64,000 nucleotides of DNA from Chloracidobacterium sp. CP2_5A (GTDB lineage: Bacteria > Acidobacteriota > Blastocatellia > Chloracidobacteriales > Chloracidobacteriaceae). Where the stretch lies: contig NKPT01000004.1 of the NCBI GenBank assembly GCA_002254845.1, forward strand, positions 78,174 through 142,173, in the 5' to 3' direction. The notes under the pieces were generated by a model. The model ran no database searches. It was given only the letters and a program-made list of their open reading frames with translations, and was not told the origin of the DNA. Numbering within the stretch: position 1 is the stretch's first letter; every line of letters starts with the position of its first letter. Both the position numbers and the translations under genes were made by a program. Shown piece after piece: positions 7,491-16,508 of this stretch.

Positions 7491-10484
7491 ATGTCCTACA
7501 CGAAAGCCAATGACTTGAAAAAAGCCGAGCGACTGGTGCAGCAAGGCAAAATCAAGCCCGCGATCAAGGAATATGAAAACTTGGTCGCGTCAAATCCGGG
7601 CGACACCAACCTGCTCAACATTCTCGGCGACTTGTACGTGCGTGATGGGCGCAATGATGACGCGATCGTGACGTTCATCAAGCTGGCCGAGGCTACGCTC
7701 CGCGACGGGCATACGCCGCGCGCCATCGCGCTTTACAAAAAGATTTACAAGCTGGCCCCCGGTAACACCGATGTCGCGCTGAAGCTGGCTGAGCTTTATA
7801 TCCGCCAGAACTGGATAATGGAGGCGCGCAAGCAATATCTTGAAATTGCTGATTACTACACCAAAAACGGCCGCAGCCGACAGGCGCTTGAGCTTTTACA
7901 GCGCGTCGCCGACCTCGACCCGGAAAATGTTCCGGCCCGGTTGCGTTTGGCGGAAAACTACCAGCGCGAGGGCATGACGGAGCAGTCCATCGAGTCCTAC
8001 ATCGCGGCCGGCGCGCAGCTCATTCGCAAATCGAATCTCAGCGAGGCGCAGCAAGTTTTTCAACGGGTATTGGAACTGAACCCGACCAGCACGCCAGCGC
8101 TCAACTCGCTGGCCACGATCTATATCAAGCAGGGCGATCCAGGTCGGGCGGTGGAGCTCCTCAACGAAGTGGCCCGGCAGCGCCCGGACAACACGGACTT
8201 ACTGATTCTGAGCGGGCGCATTTACCTGCAAGCCGACATGCTGGACGACGCCGAAAAGGCGCTGCTCAAGCTGCTCGACGTTGATAAAACTCGCTTTGAG
8301 TACGTTCTGACGCTCGCCCAAAAGTTCGCCGACATTGGGTCATACGACCGGGCAACTGACCTCATTGAAAAGTGCATTGAGCCGATGATCAGTCGGCGAC
8401 AAGAAACGCGCGGGCTGGAGTTGCTCAATCGGATTGTCGAGTTTGACCCCTACCATATCAAGGCGCGTCAATGTCTGGTAACCATTTACCAGCGTCTTGG
8501 CGAAAACAACGAGCTATCCGTGGCGCTCAATAGCTTGACGGACGCCGCGATGAGACATCAAAGGCGCGACATCGCTGAAAAGGCGCTCAAGCAGCTTGTC
8601 GAGCTCGAGCCGAATGAAACCGCCCACTTGGAGAAGATGCGGGCTTACGGCTTCTATGTCGCCGTCAGCCCGACCATTGCCGAGCGCGACCGCGTCACCA
8701 GCGGGCCCATTTACACCGGCGGGGTCGGACAAAGGGTTGAGTTTGTCGATCTTTCAGCCACGCCGACCAGCGGCCCGGGCGCGATGCCCCCGCCAAGTCC
8801 GGGAACGGACTTTGGCTACACATCCGGTTCCGGCTTTGCCCAGCTGCAACCCCCAACGGGGTCGCTTAGCGGCGGGTTTAGCTTCGCGGGCGGCGACGCT
8901 CCAACAACCAACTTCGGGACGCCGCCGCCGCCAAGCCTGAATACCGGCTATGACGGTTTCAATTTCAATGGCTTCCAGAGCGGCGGATTCGGGCCGACGG
9001 CGATGTCGCCCGGGGGCTATCCGCCGAGCCCTGCGCCGCAAGAATCGCTTCCCGACGCTGTGCTGCGGCTCAAGTCTGACGCGGAGCGGTTTGCCAATCT
9101 TGGCTTTGCCGATAAGGCCATTGAGCTGCTGGAGGAAGCTGTCGCGCACGCTCCAGAGAGCATCGAGATTCGACTATTGCTCAAGGGCCTCTACGCGGAG
9201 AATGAGCAACGGGAAGCTGCCAGTCGGCAGGCCCTGGCGCTTTCCAACATTTACGCCCAGCTCGGCGACTATGCCCAAAGTCAGAGCTTCAAGCTGGAAG
9301 CGCAACAGCTTGCGCCGGACGCCCAGTCCAGCGTCGGCTTTGATCTCTCCGTCTCGGTCGGCGCGTCCGGCTTACTGAGCGCGCCGGCCGCGCCATCGAG
9401 CGACGAAGTTGAGATTGACATCAGCGGCTCGATGTCGCCGCCGCCGGCGACGTCCGAACCGGATTTCGGCTACACCAGCGGCAGCGGCTTTGCGAGGCAT
9501 CAGCCGGAAGTTATCTACGGCGGACCGGCTCACTTCCCGGCGACGCCGCCGCCGGAAAAACTGCCTCGGTTTGACATTGGGGAACCTGCCTTTGACGTGC
9601 CGCAGGGGCAGTCCAGCGACTCGCTCCAAGTCATGACGGAAGCGAAGCTGCGGGAGCAGTTGGACGCGGTGAACTTCTACATCGGGCAGGGCTTCTTCGA
9701 CGTAGCGCGCGACAACCTGGCCAAGCTCAGCGTTGATTTCCCGAATCACCCTGACATTCTGGCGCTTCTGTCCAAGGTTCAGTCGCCGCCCGCCGTGCCG
9801 GAGCCGAGCCTTGCCAGCTTGGCAATTGCGACGGGCGCGCCGGCGGAAGCGCCGATTTCCAAGCCGGAATCCATTGGGTCGCTCATGAACGGGCTTGTGA
9901 GCGAGCTCGAAAAAGCCCTCGAAGAGCTTGAGTCGGGGAACTTTGACGCCCCGGCCGTGGCCAATCTCGCGCCACAGGCTGGGTCAGCGCCCGACGCCGC
10001 GCCGTCTAGCTCGCTGTTGCTGGGCGAATCCGGGCTTCAAGACGTTTTTGACGAATTCAAGCAGAGCGTCGAGCTGGACGCCGAGGCGACGCCCGATTTC
10101 GAGACGCACTACAGCTTGGGGCTCGCCTACACGGAGATGGACCTCTTTGACGAAGCCATCGAGGAGTTTCAGACGGCGTTTCGCGGCACCGACCCTAACG
10201 CGCCGAATCCGCACTACTTCCAGGTGTGCAACATGCTCGGGCTATGCTTTATGGCGAAGAATGAGCCGCAACTGGCGACGGTGTGGTTCAAGCGCGGGGT
10301 TGAGGCGCCAGGGCGCACGGAAGACGAATACCAGGCGATGCGGTACGACCTTGGACTGGCCTATGAGCAGATGGGACGCTACGATTTGGCGCTTGAAATC
10401 TTCGAAATGGTGTATGCCGTGGATATCAGCTACCGGGAAGTCGCCGAAAAGCTCGCGGAGCTGCGCCAGCGCGCGAAGCGCTGA
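7491..10484 (+). CDS. Large TPR-repeat protein with low-complexity linkers
   Basis: The 997-residue protein has no signal peptide or membrane helix. Residues 1-380 are a continuous TPR array (for example LLNILGDLYVRDGRNDDAIVTF, TPRAIALYKKIYKLAPGN). A Gly/Pro/Ser-rich linker spans about 420-515, TPRs return at 521-620, a second linker spans 625-705, a TPR unit lies near 715-765, and a last set occupies 855-990. The motif DFGYTSGSGFA occurs in both linkers (from D440 and D658), so a TPR-plus-linker module was probably duplicated. TPR proteins are scaffolds; no enzymatic domain is visible. It is monocistronic or followed by the small membrane gene 22 bases downstream. Confidence 0.88.
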   Translation: MSYTKANDLKKAERLVQQGKIKPAIKEYENLVASNPGDTNLLNILGDLYVRDGRNDDAIVTFIKLAEATLRDGHTPRAIALYKKIYKLAPGNTDVALKLAELYIRQNWIMEARKQYLEIADYYTKNGRSRQALELLQRVADLDPENVPARLRLAENYQREGMTEQSIESYIAAGAQLIRKSNLSEAQQVFQRVLELNPTSTPALNSLATIYIKQGDPGRAVELLNEVARQRPDNTDLLILSGRIYLQADMLDDAEKALLKLLDVDKTRFEYVLTLAQKFADIGSYDRATDLIEKCIEPMISRRQETRGLELLNRIVEFDPYHIKARQCLVTIYQRLGENNELSVALNSLTDAAMRHQRRDIAEKALKQLVELEPNETAHLEKMRAYGFYVAVSPTIAERDRVTSGPIYTGGVGQRVEFVDLSATPTSGPGAMPPPSPGTDFGYTSGSGFAQLQPPTGSLSGGFSFAGGDAPTTNFGTPPPPSLNTGYDGFNFNGFQSGGFGPTAMSPGGYPPSPAPQESLPDAVLRLKSDAERFANLGFADKAIELLEEAVAHAPESIEIRLLLKGLYAENEQREAASRQALALSNIYAQLGDYAQSQSFKLEAQQLAPDAQSSVGFDLSVSVGASGLLSAPAAPSSDEVEIDISGSMSPPPATSEPDFGYTSGSGFARHQPEVIYGGPAHFPATPPPEKLPRFDIGEPAFDVPQGQSSDSLQVMTEAKLREQLDAVNFYIGQGFFDVARDNLAKLSVDFPNHPDILALLSKVQSPPAVPEPSLASLAIATGAPAEAPISKPESIGSLMNGLVSELEKALEELESGNFDAPAVANLAPQAGSAPDAAPSSSLLLGESGLQDVFDEFKQSVELDAEATPDFETHYSLGLAYTEMDLFDEAIEEFQTAFRGTDPNAPNPHYFQVCNMLGLCFMAKNEPQLATVWFKRGVEAPGRTEDEYQAMRYDLGLAYEQMGRYDLALEIFEMVYAVDISYREVAEKLAELRQRAKR

Positions 10485-10506
10485 CGCGCGCCACTGGTAG
10501 GCCTCT

Positions 10507-10773
10507 ATGTCAGTCAAGCTCACGGCCATCCTTTTCATCGCCCTCTGCTTTGAAGTCGGGCTGTTACTCGCCATCATCCCGTGGACGAGCTACTGGGAAA
10601 ATAACCTCTTTCTCTTTTGGCTGACGGCGCGCCTTCCGAGCGGCAACCTCGCGGCGGTTGTTCAGAGCGGTTACCTTCGGGGCGCCGTCACGGGGCTTGG
10701 GCTAGCCAACCTTGCGCTGGGCTTGCTTGAAATCGCCGCCCTGAGGCGGATGCAGCCTCAAGCGGCGAAATGA
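10507..10773 (+). CDS. Small two-helix membrane protein, unknown function
   Basis: The 88-residue protein has an N-terminal hydrophobic helix (LTAILFIALCFEVGLLLAIIPW), an aromatic segment (SYWENNLFLFWL) and a second helix (LRGAVTGLGLANLALGLLEIAAL) ending in a basic tail RRMQPQ. This looks like an inner-membrane protein with both ends in the cytoplasm or a hairpin. I do not recognise the family. It follows the TPR gene by 22 bases and may be co-transcribed with it. Confidence 0.68.
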   Translation: MSVKLTAILFIALCFEVGLLLAIIPWTSYWENNLFLFWLTARLPSGNLAAVVQSGYLRGAVTGLGLANLALGLLEIAALRRMQPQAAK

Positions 10774-10860
10774 AAAGCCGGGCGCGGAACGCAGCGGGAG
10801 AGGGAGAGCTGGCTCCTCAAGCCCGATAGCCGGGGCGACGCTTGCGCAAGTCACTCGCCT

Positions 10861-13800
10861 ATGGCCGTTGAGCTTGATCCAAAGACCGGTTTGACCCTCG
10901 CCCAGCGGCAGGCGACGGAGACGCTCGACCGCTCGCTGGTCGTCACGGCCGGTCCCGGCGCGGGAAAGACGCGCGTTCTGACCGAGCGTTTTCTGCGGCT
11001 GCTTGAACAGCCGGGCGTCGGCGTTGAGAACATCGTCGCCATCACCTTTACCAATAAAGCCGCCAACGAGATGCGCGAGCGCATTCGGCAGCGGCTCGAC
11101 GCCCGCATCGCCGCCAGCCTCGGCACGGGGGCCGAGCTTCAGTGGCGGCAGCGCAAGCGCCATCTCGAAGCGGCGGCAATTGGGACCATCCACGGGTTTT
11201 GCTCGCGCCTGCTGCGCGAGTTTCCGCTGGAGGCCAAAGTTGACCCGTACTTCTCGACGCTGGACGAATACGCCGCCACGGCGATGCTCGACTCGGCGGC
11301 GCAGCAGGCTGTGACCGGGGCGATTGACGGCGGCGGGCCGCTGGTCGCGGAGCTGGTCGCCGCCTACGGGCGGGCCGAGCTGGTCGAGGCGCTCAAGCAG
11401 GCGCTCAATCAGCTTCGCAGTCTGGGGATCGGGCTGGACGAAGCCGAGCGCCTGACTTGTCAAAACACGCTTGCGGCGGAGGACTACGCGGCGCGCTGGC
11501 AGGAAGCGACGGCGCGCGTTGCCGAGCTGCGGGCGGTCGTCGCGGGCGAAAGCTCCGCGAAAAAGCCGGCGCAGACCCTGCTCGCCGCTCAAAATTTCCT
11601 CGCCGTTTGGGAGCGCGAAGCGCCCGCGCTGACACAGCCGCCGACGTCCGAGCGGATGCCGGCGTGGCTCGCGGCGCTCGCGCGCCTTCGACAGGCCTTG
11701 CCCGATGCGCGCGGCAAGGCGGGCGAGGTCGTCAAGTCGCTGCAGGGCTGGCTTGGGACGCGCGCCAAGGGCGGCGGTCAACTGGAAGCGGCCGGACTGG
11801 ATGTCTGCGCGCGCGACTATCAGCCGGTCGTTTTTGAACTGCTGCGCGGCATAGACTTTCTTTACAGCAAGGCGAAGCGCGAGGCGGCGGCGCTCGACTT
11901 CGAGGACTTACAGCTTCGGGCGCGGGCGCTGCTTCAGTCGGAAGACATTCAGCGACGCGTCCGCGCGCGCTATCGGCACTTTTTGGTGGATGAATTCCAA
12001 GACACCAACCACCTTCAGCGCGACATCCTCGACGCGCTTGGCGCGGCGGATGACGGGCCGTCGCGCGGCCAGACATTTTTCTTCGTCGGCGACCGCAAGC
12101 AGTCCATTTACGCCTTTCGCGGGGCGGAGGTCGAGGTTTTTCAGGAAGTCATTACAGCTACAGCCAAGCGGGGCGGCGAGCATCTGCGGCTGGATGCCAA
12201 CTTTCGTAGCGATCCGCGCCTCGTCGCGTTTTTCAACGCCCTGTTCAGTCAGGTGATGCGCGCGCCGGCTGGGAGCGAGTCGAGCCGGCTTCAGCGAAGC
12301 GGCTTTGTCGCCTATGAAGAAGGACGCGCGTTTCGTCCGCCGCTGGACGCCGAAGCGCCGGCGGTGACGTTTCTCTACACGGCTGTCGCGCGCCCGGAGG
12401 GCGGGCGGGCGCCGCAGGATGAATCGCTGCGCGACATCGAAGCCGCCCGCCTAGCGCGTTATGTCAAGCGTTTGGTCGAGGATCAGACGCCGCTGGTCAA
12501 TACGGCGGAGGGCAAGCCGCGCCCGCCAACCTATCGGGACATGGCGCTGCTGCTGGGCGCGCTGACGGACGCGAAGGCGTACGAGCGCGCTTTGCGGCAG
12601 GCCGGCGTTCCCTGCTATGTCGTCGCCGGTCATGGCTTCTACGGACGACTTGAAGTCGCCGACATCCTCGCCCTGCTGGAGTTTCTCGATAATCGCTCGG
12701 ACGACATCGCGCTGGCGGCCATTCTGCGGTCGCCGCTATTTGGCCTTTCGGACGAAACGCTCTTGCGACTGCGGCTGGCCGCCGCCGAGGGGAGCGCGAG
12801 CGGCGCGGGCGCCGACGCGCGGCCTTTGACCACGCTCTACAGCGACTTGGTGACTGAAGCGCGCCGGAGGCAAGCCGCCATCCCCGACGACCAGCGCCGG
12901 TTGCTGGATGAAGCCGCAACCATCCTGGACGACTTGCTGACCGTCCGAAATCGGCTGCCGTTGCCGGACCTCATCGAGCGCGCCATTGAGCGGACGGGCT
13001 ACGATATTGTGTGCGCGGCGGCCGAGGACGGCCCGCAGCGGCTCTCCAACCTGGACAAGCTGGCGTCGCTTGCGCGCGGGTTTGCGCGCCGCGAGACGCA
13101 TTTGCTGCGCGATTTCGTGGCCTACATCCGCGAGTTTCGTCGCCTTGACGCGCGCGAAGCCGAGGCGCAGCTCGAGCGTGGACTGGATGCCGTGGCGTTG
13201 CTGACGATTCACAAGTCAAAGGGTCTGGAGTTTCCCATTGTTCTGCTGCCGGACTTGCAGCGCCGCTGGACTCAGCGAGCGGGCAAGTTTGTTTTCGAGC
13301 GCAACAGCGGGCTCGGCTTTGACATTCCCGATACGCTGGGCGAGCTGCGCCAAACCGCGATGAAAGCCCGCGTCCTCGACTGGCTGGCGGCCCGCGAGCA
13401 GTTTGAGCGCATGCGGCAGCTTTACGTCGCCATGACGCGGGCGCAGGATCATCTCATCCTCTCCGCCATCGAGGAAGCGGCCGCGGAATCCCGCGCCGAA
13501 GGACCGGCCCGACGCTTTCTGGACTGGATCAAAGCGGCTTTGCCGTGGCCGGAAGCGTCCGGCGAGACGGAGCTTGCGCTGGGCGAGGCCCGGATTCGCT
13601 TCATCGGCTCGGAGGCGCTGGAGGCCAGCGGCCGACCAGGCGAAGTCATCGCGGAAGAGCCGCCGAGCCAGGAGGCTTTTGTCCGCGAAGCGGAGCGCGA
13701 CGCTCGTTGGCGGGAGCGCGCGCGGCGCAACCTCGTCCGCGACCTTGAGGATCAGCTTGCGCCAGTTCCGCCCGACCAGGATGCCGCGAGCGGGTGGTAC

Positions 13801-14700
13801 CGCTATACGGCGCGGCAGTTGGCAAGCTTCGTCAACTGTCCGCGACAGTATTACTTCGCGCAGTATTTACACCCGTTGGACGACGAAGGCGGCGGCGTGG
13901 CGCGGCGCGGCGACGACCCGGAGCGCCCGGAAGCCGCGACGCGGCTTCCGCCGGCGGCGCGAGGCCTCATCATCCACCGGCTCTGCGAAACGCTAGAGCC
14001 GGAAGACCAAGACAACCACGCGCTGCGCCACGCGGTGCAGGCGGCGATTGCGTTCTTGCGCGCCGCCGGACAGTTGGATGATGTCGCGCTCGATGATGAC
14101 GCCATCCTGCGCGACGTATGGCGGCTGGCGCAGCGGTACGCCGGGAGCGAGGTGCGGAAGGAAGTTGACGCTGCGCGCGTCGCCGCCCGCCATGACGCCC
14201 GCTATGCCGTCTGGAGCGAGCGCGAATTCATCATCCGGCGCGAGGCGGCGCTGGTCGTGGGCGTCCTGGACAAGGTCGTGATAACGCCCCAGGCGTCAGG
14301 CGCGGGCGTTACGGCGCATGTCGTGGATTTCAAAACCAATGCGTTCAAAGCCAAAGCCGGCGAGCCAGGCTTTGAGACGGAGCTGGCTGAAAAAGTCGCC
14401 GAGTATCGCTTGCAGCTCCAGACCTACGCCTTGGCGCTGTGGGAGCTGATACCGGAGATGAAGGAAGCGCGCGCCACGCTGCACTTTGTCGCCCCGGATC
14501 GCGCCTTTGCGCTGCCGCCTGAGCAAGTGAGCCGGGAAGCGGCAATTCGCGCCGTCGGCAACGCGGTACGGGACCTGACTGCCATTCGGACCTTCGCCGC
14601 CACCGACTTTGAAGCCAAGCCGGGCGCGCGATGCCTCGCCTGTCGCTACGCGGCCGTATGCGCCGACGCCATCCGCGAAGAGTTAGGCGCAGGCGTCTAG
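10861..14700 (+). CDS. UvrD-family helicase with C-terminal PD-(D/E)XK nuclease (AddA/RecB-like)
   Basis: This 1279-residue protein combines an SF1A helicase and a RecB-family nuclease, as in AddA, RecB and AdnA/B, which process double-strand breaks for recombination. Helicase motifs are GPGAGKT (residues 31-37), AITFTNKAANEM, VDEFQDTN, GDRKQSIYAFRGA, TIHKSKGLEF and YVAMTRAQDH. The nuclease region has HRLCETLE, VVGVLDKVV, VVDFKTN and LQLQTYALAL. It also has four cysteines, C993, C1258, C1261 and C1267, in the C-Xn-C-X2-C-X5-C pattern of the iron-sulfur staple of AddB and Cas4. No addB/adnB partner is present. The start ATG at 10861 has no good Shine-Dalgarno. Confidence 0.9.
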   Translation: MAVELDPKTGLTLAQRQATETLDRSLVVTAGPGAGKTRVLTERFLRLLEQPGVGVENIVAITFTNKAANEMRERIRQRLDARIAASLGTGAELQWRQRKRHLEAAAIGTIHGFCSRLLREFPLEAKVDPYFSTLDEYAATAMLDSAAQQAVTGAIDGGGPLVAELVAAYGRAELVEALKQALNQLRSLGIGLDEAERLTCQNTLAAEDYAARWQEATARVAELRAVVAGESSAKKPAQTLLAAQNFLAVWEREAPALTQPPTSERMPAWLAALARLRQALPDARGKAGEVVKSLQGWLGTRAKGGGQLEAAGLDVCARDYQPVVFELLRGIDFLYSKAKREAAALDFEDLQLRARALLQSEDIQRRVRARYRHFLVDEFQDTNHLQRDILDALGAADDGPSRGQTFFFVGDRKQSIYAFRGAEVEVFQEVITATAKRGGEHLRLDANFRSDPRLVAFFNALFSQVMRAPAGSESSRLQRSGFVAYEEGRAFRPPLDAEAPAVTFLYTAVARPEGGRAPQDESLRDIEAARLARYVKRLVEDQTPLVNTAEGKPRPPTYRDMALLLGALTDAKAYERALRQAGVPCYVVAGHGFYGRLEVADILALLEFLDNRSDDIALAAILRSPLFGLSDETLLRLRLAAAEGSASGAGADARPLTTLYSDLVTEARRRQAAIPDDQRRLLDEAATILDDLLTVRNRLPLPDLIERAIERTGYDIVCAAAEDGPQRLSNLDKLASLARGFARRETHLLRDFVAYIREFRRLDAREAEAQLERGLDAVALLTIHKSKGLEFPIVLLPDLQRRWTQRAGKFVFERNSGLGFDIPDTLGELRQTAMKARVLDWLAAREQFERMRQLYVAMTRAQDHLILSAIEEAAAESRAEGPARRFLDWIKAALPWPEASGETELALGEARIRFIGSEALEASGRPGEVIAEEPPSQEAFVREAERDARWRERARRNLVRDLEDQLAPVPPDQDAASGWYRYTARQLASFVNCPRQYYFAQYLHPLDDEGGGVARRGDDPERPEAATRLPPAARGLIIHRLCETLEPEDQDNHALRHAVQAAIAFLRAAGQLDDVALDDDAILRDVWRLAQRYAGSEVRKEVDAARVAARHDARYAVWSEREFIIRREAALVVGVLDKVVITPQASGAGVTAHVVDFKTNAFKAKAGEPGFETELAEKVAEYRLQLQTYALALWELIPEMKEARATLHFVAPDRAFALPPEQVSREAAIRAVGNAVRDLTAIRTFAATDFEAKPGARCLACRYAAVCADAIREELGAGV

Positions 14701-14726
14701 CGCGCTTGCCGATTCAACGAGCGCAA

Positions 14727-14744
14727 GCCCGCCATTCAGCGGGC
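14727..14744. terminator. Hairpin between convergent helicase-nuclease and rimI genes
   Basis: GCCCGC and GCGGGC form a perfect 6-bp stem with a 6-base loop, in the 81-base gap between two convergent genes. No clear T-run, so this is a candidate bidirectional 3' end signal. Confidence 0.4.
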
Positions 14745-14781
14745 GGACGGCGTTCCCCGCTCCGTCATCGCGGGAAGCGGG

Positions 14782-15276
14782 CTACAGAGCGATTTCCATC
14801 AGCAAGCCGTCTTCGGGCGGGTCGCTATAGAAGCCGCGCTTGCGCGCGATGGCGGCAAAGCCCAGCGACGCATAGAGCGCCTGCGCGGCGTGGTTGGACT
14901 GGCGCACTTCGAGAAAAGCCGTCGTCGCGCCATACAGTCGCCCGGTGTACAGCGCTTCTTGCAGCAAGCGCCGCCCAAGGCCCCTGCGCCGCGCTTCCGG
15001 GTAGACAGCGACGTTGGAAATATGCAGCTCGCGCCCGTCATGGCGGGCTGAAAGCTGCACCCGTCCAGCCAAAAAGCCGTAGATTGGACGGGTCGCGAAC
15101 GGCGCTTGCCCGCGCGCGACGAGCATCACCGCCAGCGGGCTGTGGCGGAGCTCTGCCTTGTATCCTTCGTATCCCCAGCAGCTTAGGCCCGCAAGCCGCT
15201 CCAGCTCGACGACAGCCGCCAGATCGCTTTCCAGCATGGGCGCAATGTAAAAGCTGGCGTTGGACAATCCTTCCAT
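14782..15276 (-). CDS. rimI: Ribosomal-protein-alanine N-acetyltransferase (RimI-like)
   Basis: RimI acetylates the N-terminal alanine of ribosomal protein S18 with acetyl-CoA. The 164-residue GNAT protein has strand YIAPMLESDLAAVVELER, the motif ISNVAVYPEARRRGLGRRLLQEAL (acetyl-CoA pyrophosphate loop R-R-x-G-x-G), FLEVRQSNHAAQALYASLGF and RKRGFYSDPPEDGLLMEI, all typical of RimI. It is convergent with the helicase gene and 89 bases downstream of folD on the same strand, with a strong hairpin between them. Confidence 0.9.
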   Translation of the reverse strand: MEGLSNASFYIAPMLESDLAAVVELERLAGLSCWGYEGYKAELRHSPLAVMLVARGQAPFATRPIYGFLAGRVQLSARHDGRELHISNVAVYPEARRRGLGRRLLQEALYTGRLYGATTAFLEVRQSNHAAQALYASLGFAAIARKRGFYSDPPEDGLLMEIAL

Positions 15277-15313
15277 AGCCGCGCGCCAAACACCAATCCA
15301 GGCAATGACGACC

Positions 15314-15339
15314 TTCGTCGGCTAGGGGGAGCCGACGAA
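15314..15339 (-). terminator. Perfect 10-bp hairpin after folD
   Basis: TTCGTCGGCT and AGCCGACGAA pair perfectly around a 6-base loop. It lies 27 bases past the folD stop and before rimI. There is no T-run on the minus strand, so termination may need Rho or the hairpin may protect the folD 3' end. Confidence 0.55.
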
Positions 15340-15365
15340 TGGCGGCGATTATGAAGCATTCCTCA

Positions 15366-16283
15366 TTAGCGGCAAGCGCGCTCGGCAGCGAGCGTCGTGT
15401 TGCGCATCAGCATGGCGATGGTGAGCGGGCCGACGCCCCCCGGCACGGGCGTCAAATATCCGGCTCGCTCGGCCGCTTGGCGCGGATGCACATCCCCAAT
15501 CAGCGTGTAACCTTTCTTTTCGATGTCGGCCAACCGGGCCGGATCGCCGCCAAAGCAGGCTTCGACTTCCTCGCCTGTCGTCACGCGGTTAATGCCGACA
15601 TCGATCACGACAGCGCCGGGTTGAATAAAGTCTTCCGTGACCAGCGCCGTCCGCCCGATAGCCGCGATGAGGATGTCGGCCGAGCGGGCCGCCGCTGCCA
15701 AATCGGGCGTCCGGGAATGGCAGACCGTCACGGTCGCGTCGCGGTGCAGCAGCAGTAGCGAAAGCGGCAGCCCGACAATCGCGCTGCGCCCCAAAACGAC
15801 GGCGCGCCGCCCGCGCGCAGGCAGGTCATAGTGATCAAGCAAAGCCATCACGCCCGCCGGCGTGCAGGGGACAAAGCCATCCTGCTTGAGCGCGAGGCGG
15901 CCGACATTGACCGGATGAAAGCCATCCACGTCTTTTTCCGGGTCAATCGCCCGAATGATGGCTTGCGCGTCAATCGGCGCTGGCAGCGGCATTTGAACGA
16001 GAATGCCATGAATGTCGGCGCGGGCGTTGAGCGTCGCCACTAGCGCGACCAGTTCCGCGGTCGTCGTTTCCGCCGGCAGCTCAATGATTTCCGAGTGGAG
16101 TCCCAGCCGCGCGCAGGTTTTAGCCTTGCTCGCCACATACGAGCGCGATGCCGGATTGTCGCCCGCGAGAACCGCGGCCAGACCCGGCCGAACGCCCCGC
16201 GCTATCAAAGCGCGGCACCGTTCCGCCGTTTCGGCATTGAGTTTCGAGGCGACCAGCGCCCCATCAAGCATTTGAGCAACCAC
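15366..16283 (-). CDS. folD: Methylenetetrahydrofolate dehydrogenase / cyclohydrolase
   Basis: This bifunctional enzyme oxidises 5,10-methylene-THF with NADP+ and hydrolyses the product to 10-formyl-THF, feeding purine and formyl-Met synthesis. The 305-residue protein has SRSYVASKAKTCARLG with the catalytic lysine, ILVQMPLP with the catalytic glutamine, IDPEKDVDGFHPVN, VVLGRSAIVGLPLSLLL (NADP loop) and TPVPGGVGPLTIAMLMRNT. It is preceded by a 225-base gap with divergent promoter-like sequences. Confidence 0.96.
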   Translation of the reverse strand: MVAQMLDGALVASKLNAETAERCRALIARGVRPGLAAVLAGDNPASRSYVASKAKTCARLGLHSEIIELPAETTTAELVALVATLNARADIHGILVQMPLPAPIDAQAIIRAIDPEKDVDGFHPVNVGRLALKQDGFVPCTPAGVMALLDHYDLPARGRRAVVLGRSAIVGLPLSLLLLHRDATVTVCHSRTPDLAAAARSADILIAAIGRTALVTEDFIQPGAVVIDVGINRVTTGEEVEACFGGDPARLADIEKKGYTLIGDVHPRQAAERAGYLTPVPGGVGPLTIAMLMRNTTLAAERACR

Positions 16284-16357
16284 TGTGGCGTCTCCGAGAA
16301 GAGAAGAATGACCTGCGCCGGGCGCGCTTGCCGCCGCGCCGCGCCGGATAAGCTAAG

Positions 16358-16385
16358 CCTATAACGAGCGTATAAAAAGTCACAA
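16358..16385 (-). promoter_or_regulatory. Candidate folD promoter
   Basis: On the minus strand TTGTGA, a 16-base spacer and TATAGG lie about 75 bases before the folD start; each hexamer matches the sigma70 consensus at four of six positions. Confidence 0.38.
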
Positions 16386-16393
16386 AACGAAAC

Positions 16394-16422
16394 TTGGCTT
16401 GCCCGGCTCGGCAATGTAGGGT
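16394..16422 (+). promoter_or_regulatory. Candidate promoter of the anchored hypothetical gene
   Basis: TTGGCT, a 17-base spacer and TAGGGT lie about 85 bases before the ATG at 16509, in the divergent gap shared with folD. Confidence 0.3.
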
Positions 16423-16508
16423 GAAAGAGAAAGCGCGCGACGACAACTTACCCCGCGCGCGATCTTGTCTCCGCGTCGCGCGGACTTTTCTCGCAAGCGA
16501 GCTGCACG

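Noticed and set aside
10702..11781. 359-codon antisense frame over the helicase gene start
   Set aside because: Overlaps the clear Walker A region of the helicase and two other genes; composition is that of a shadow.
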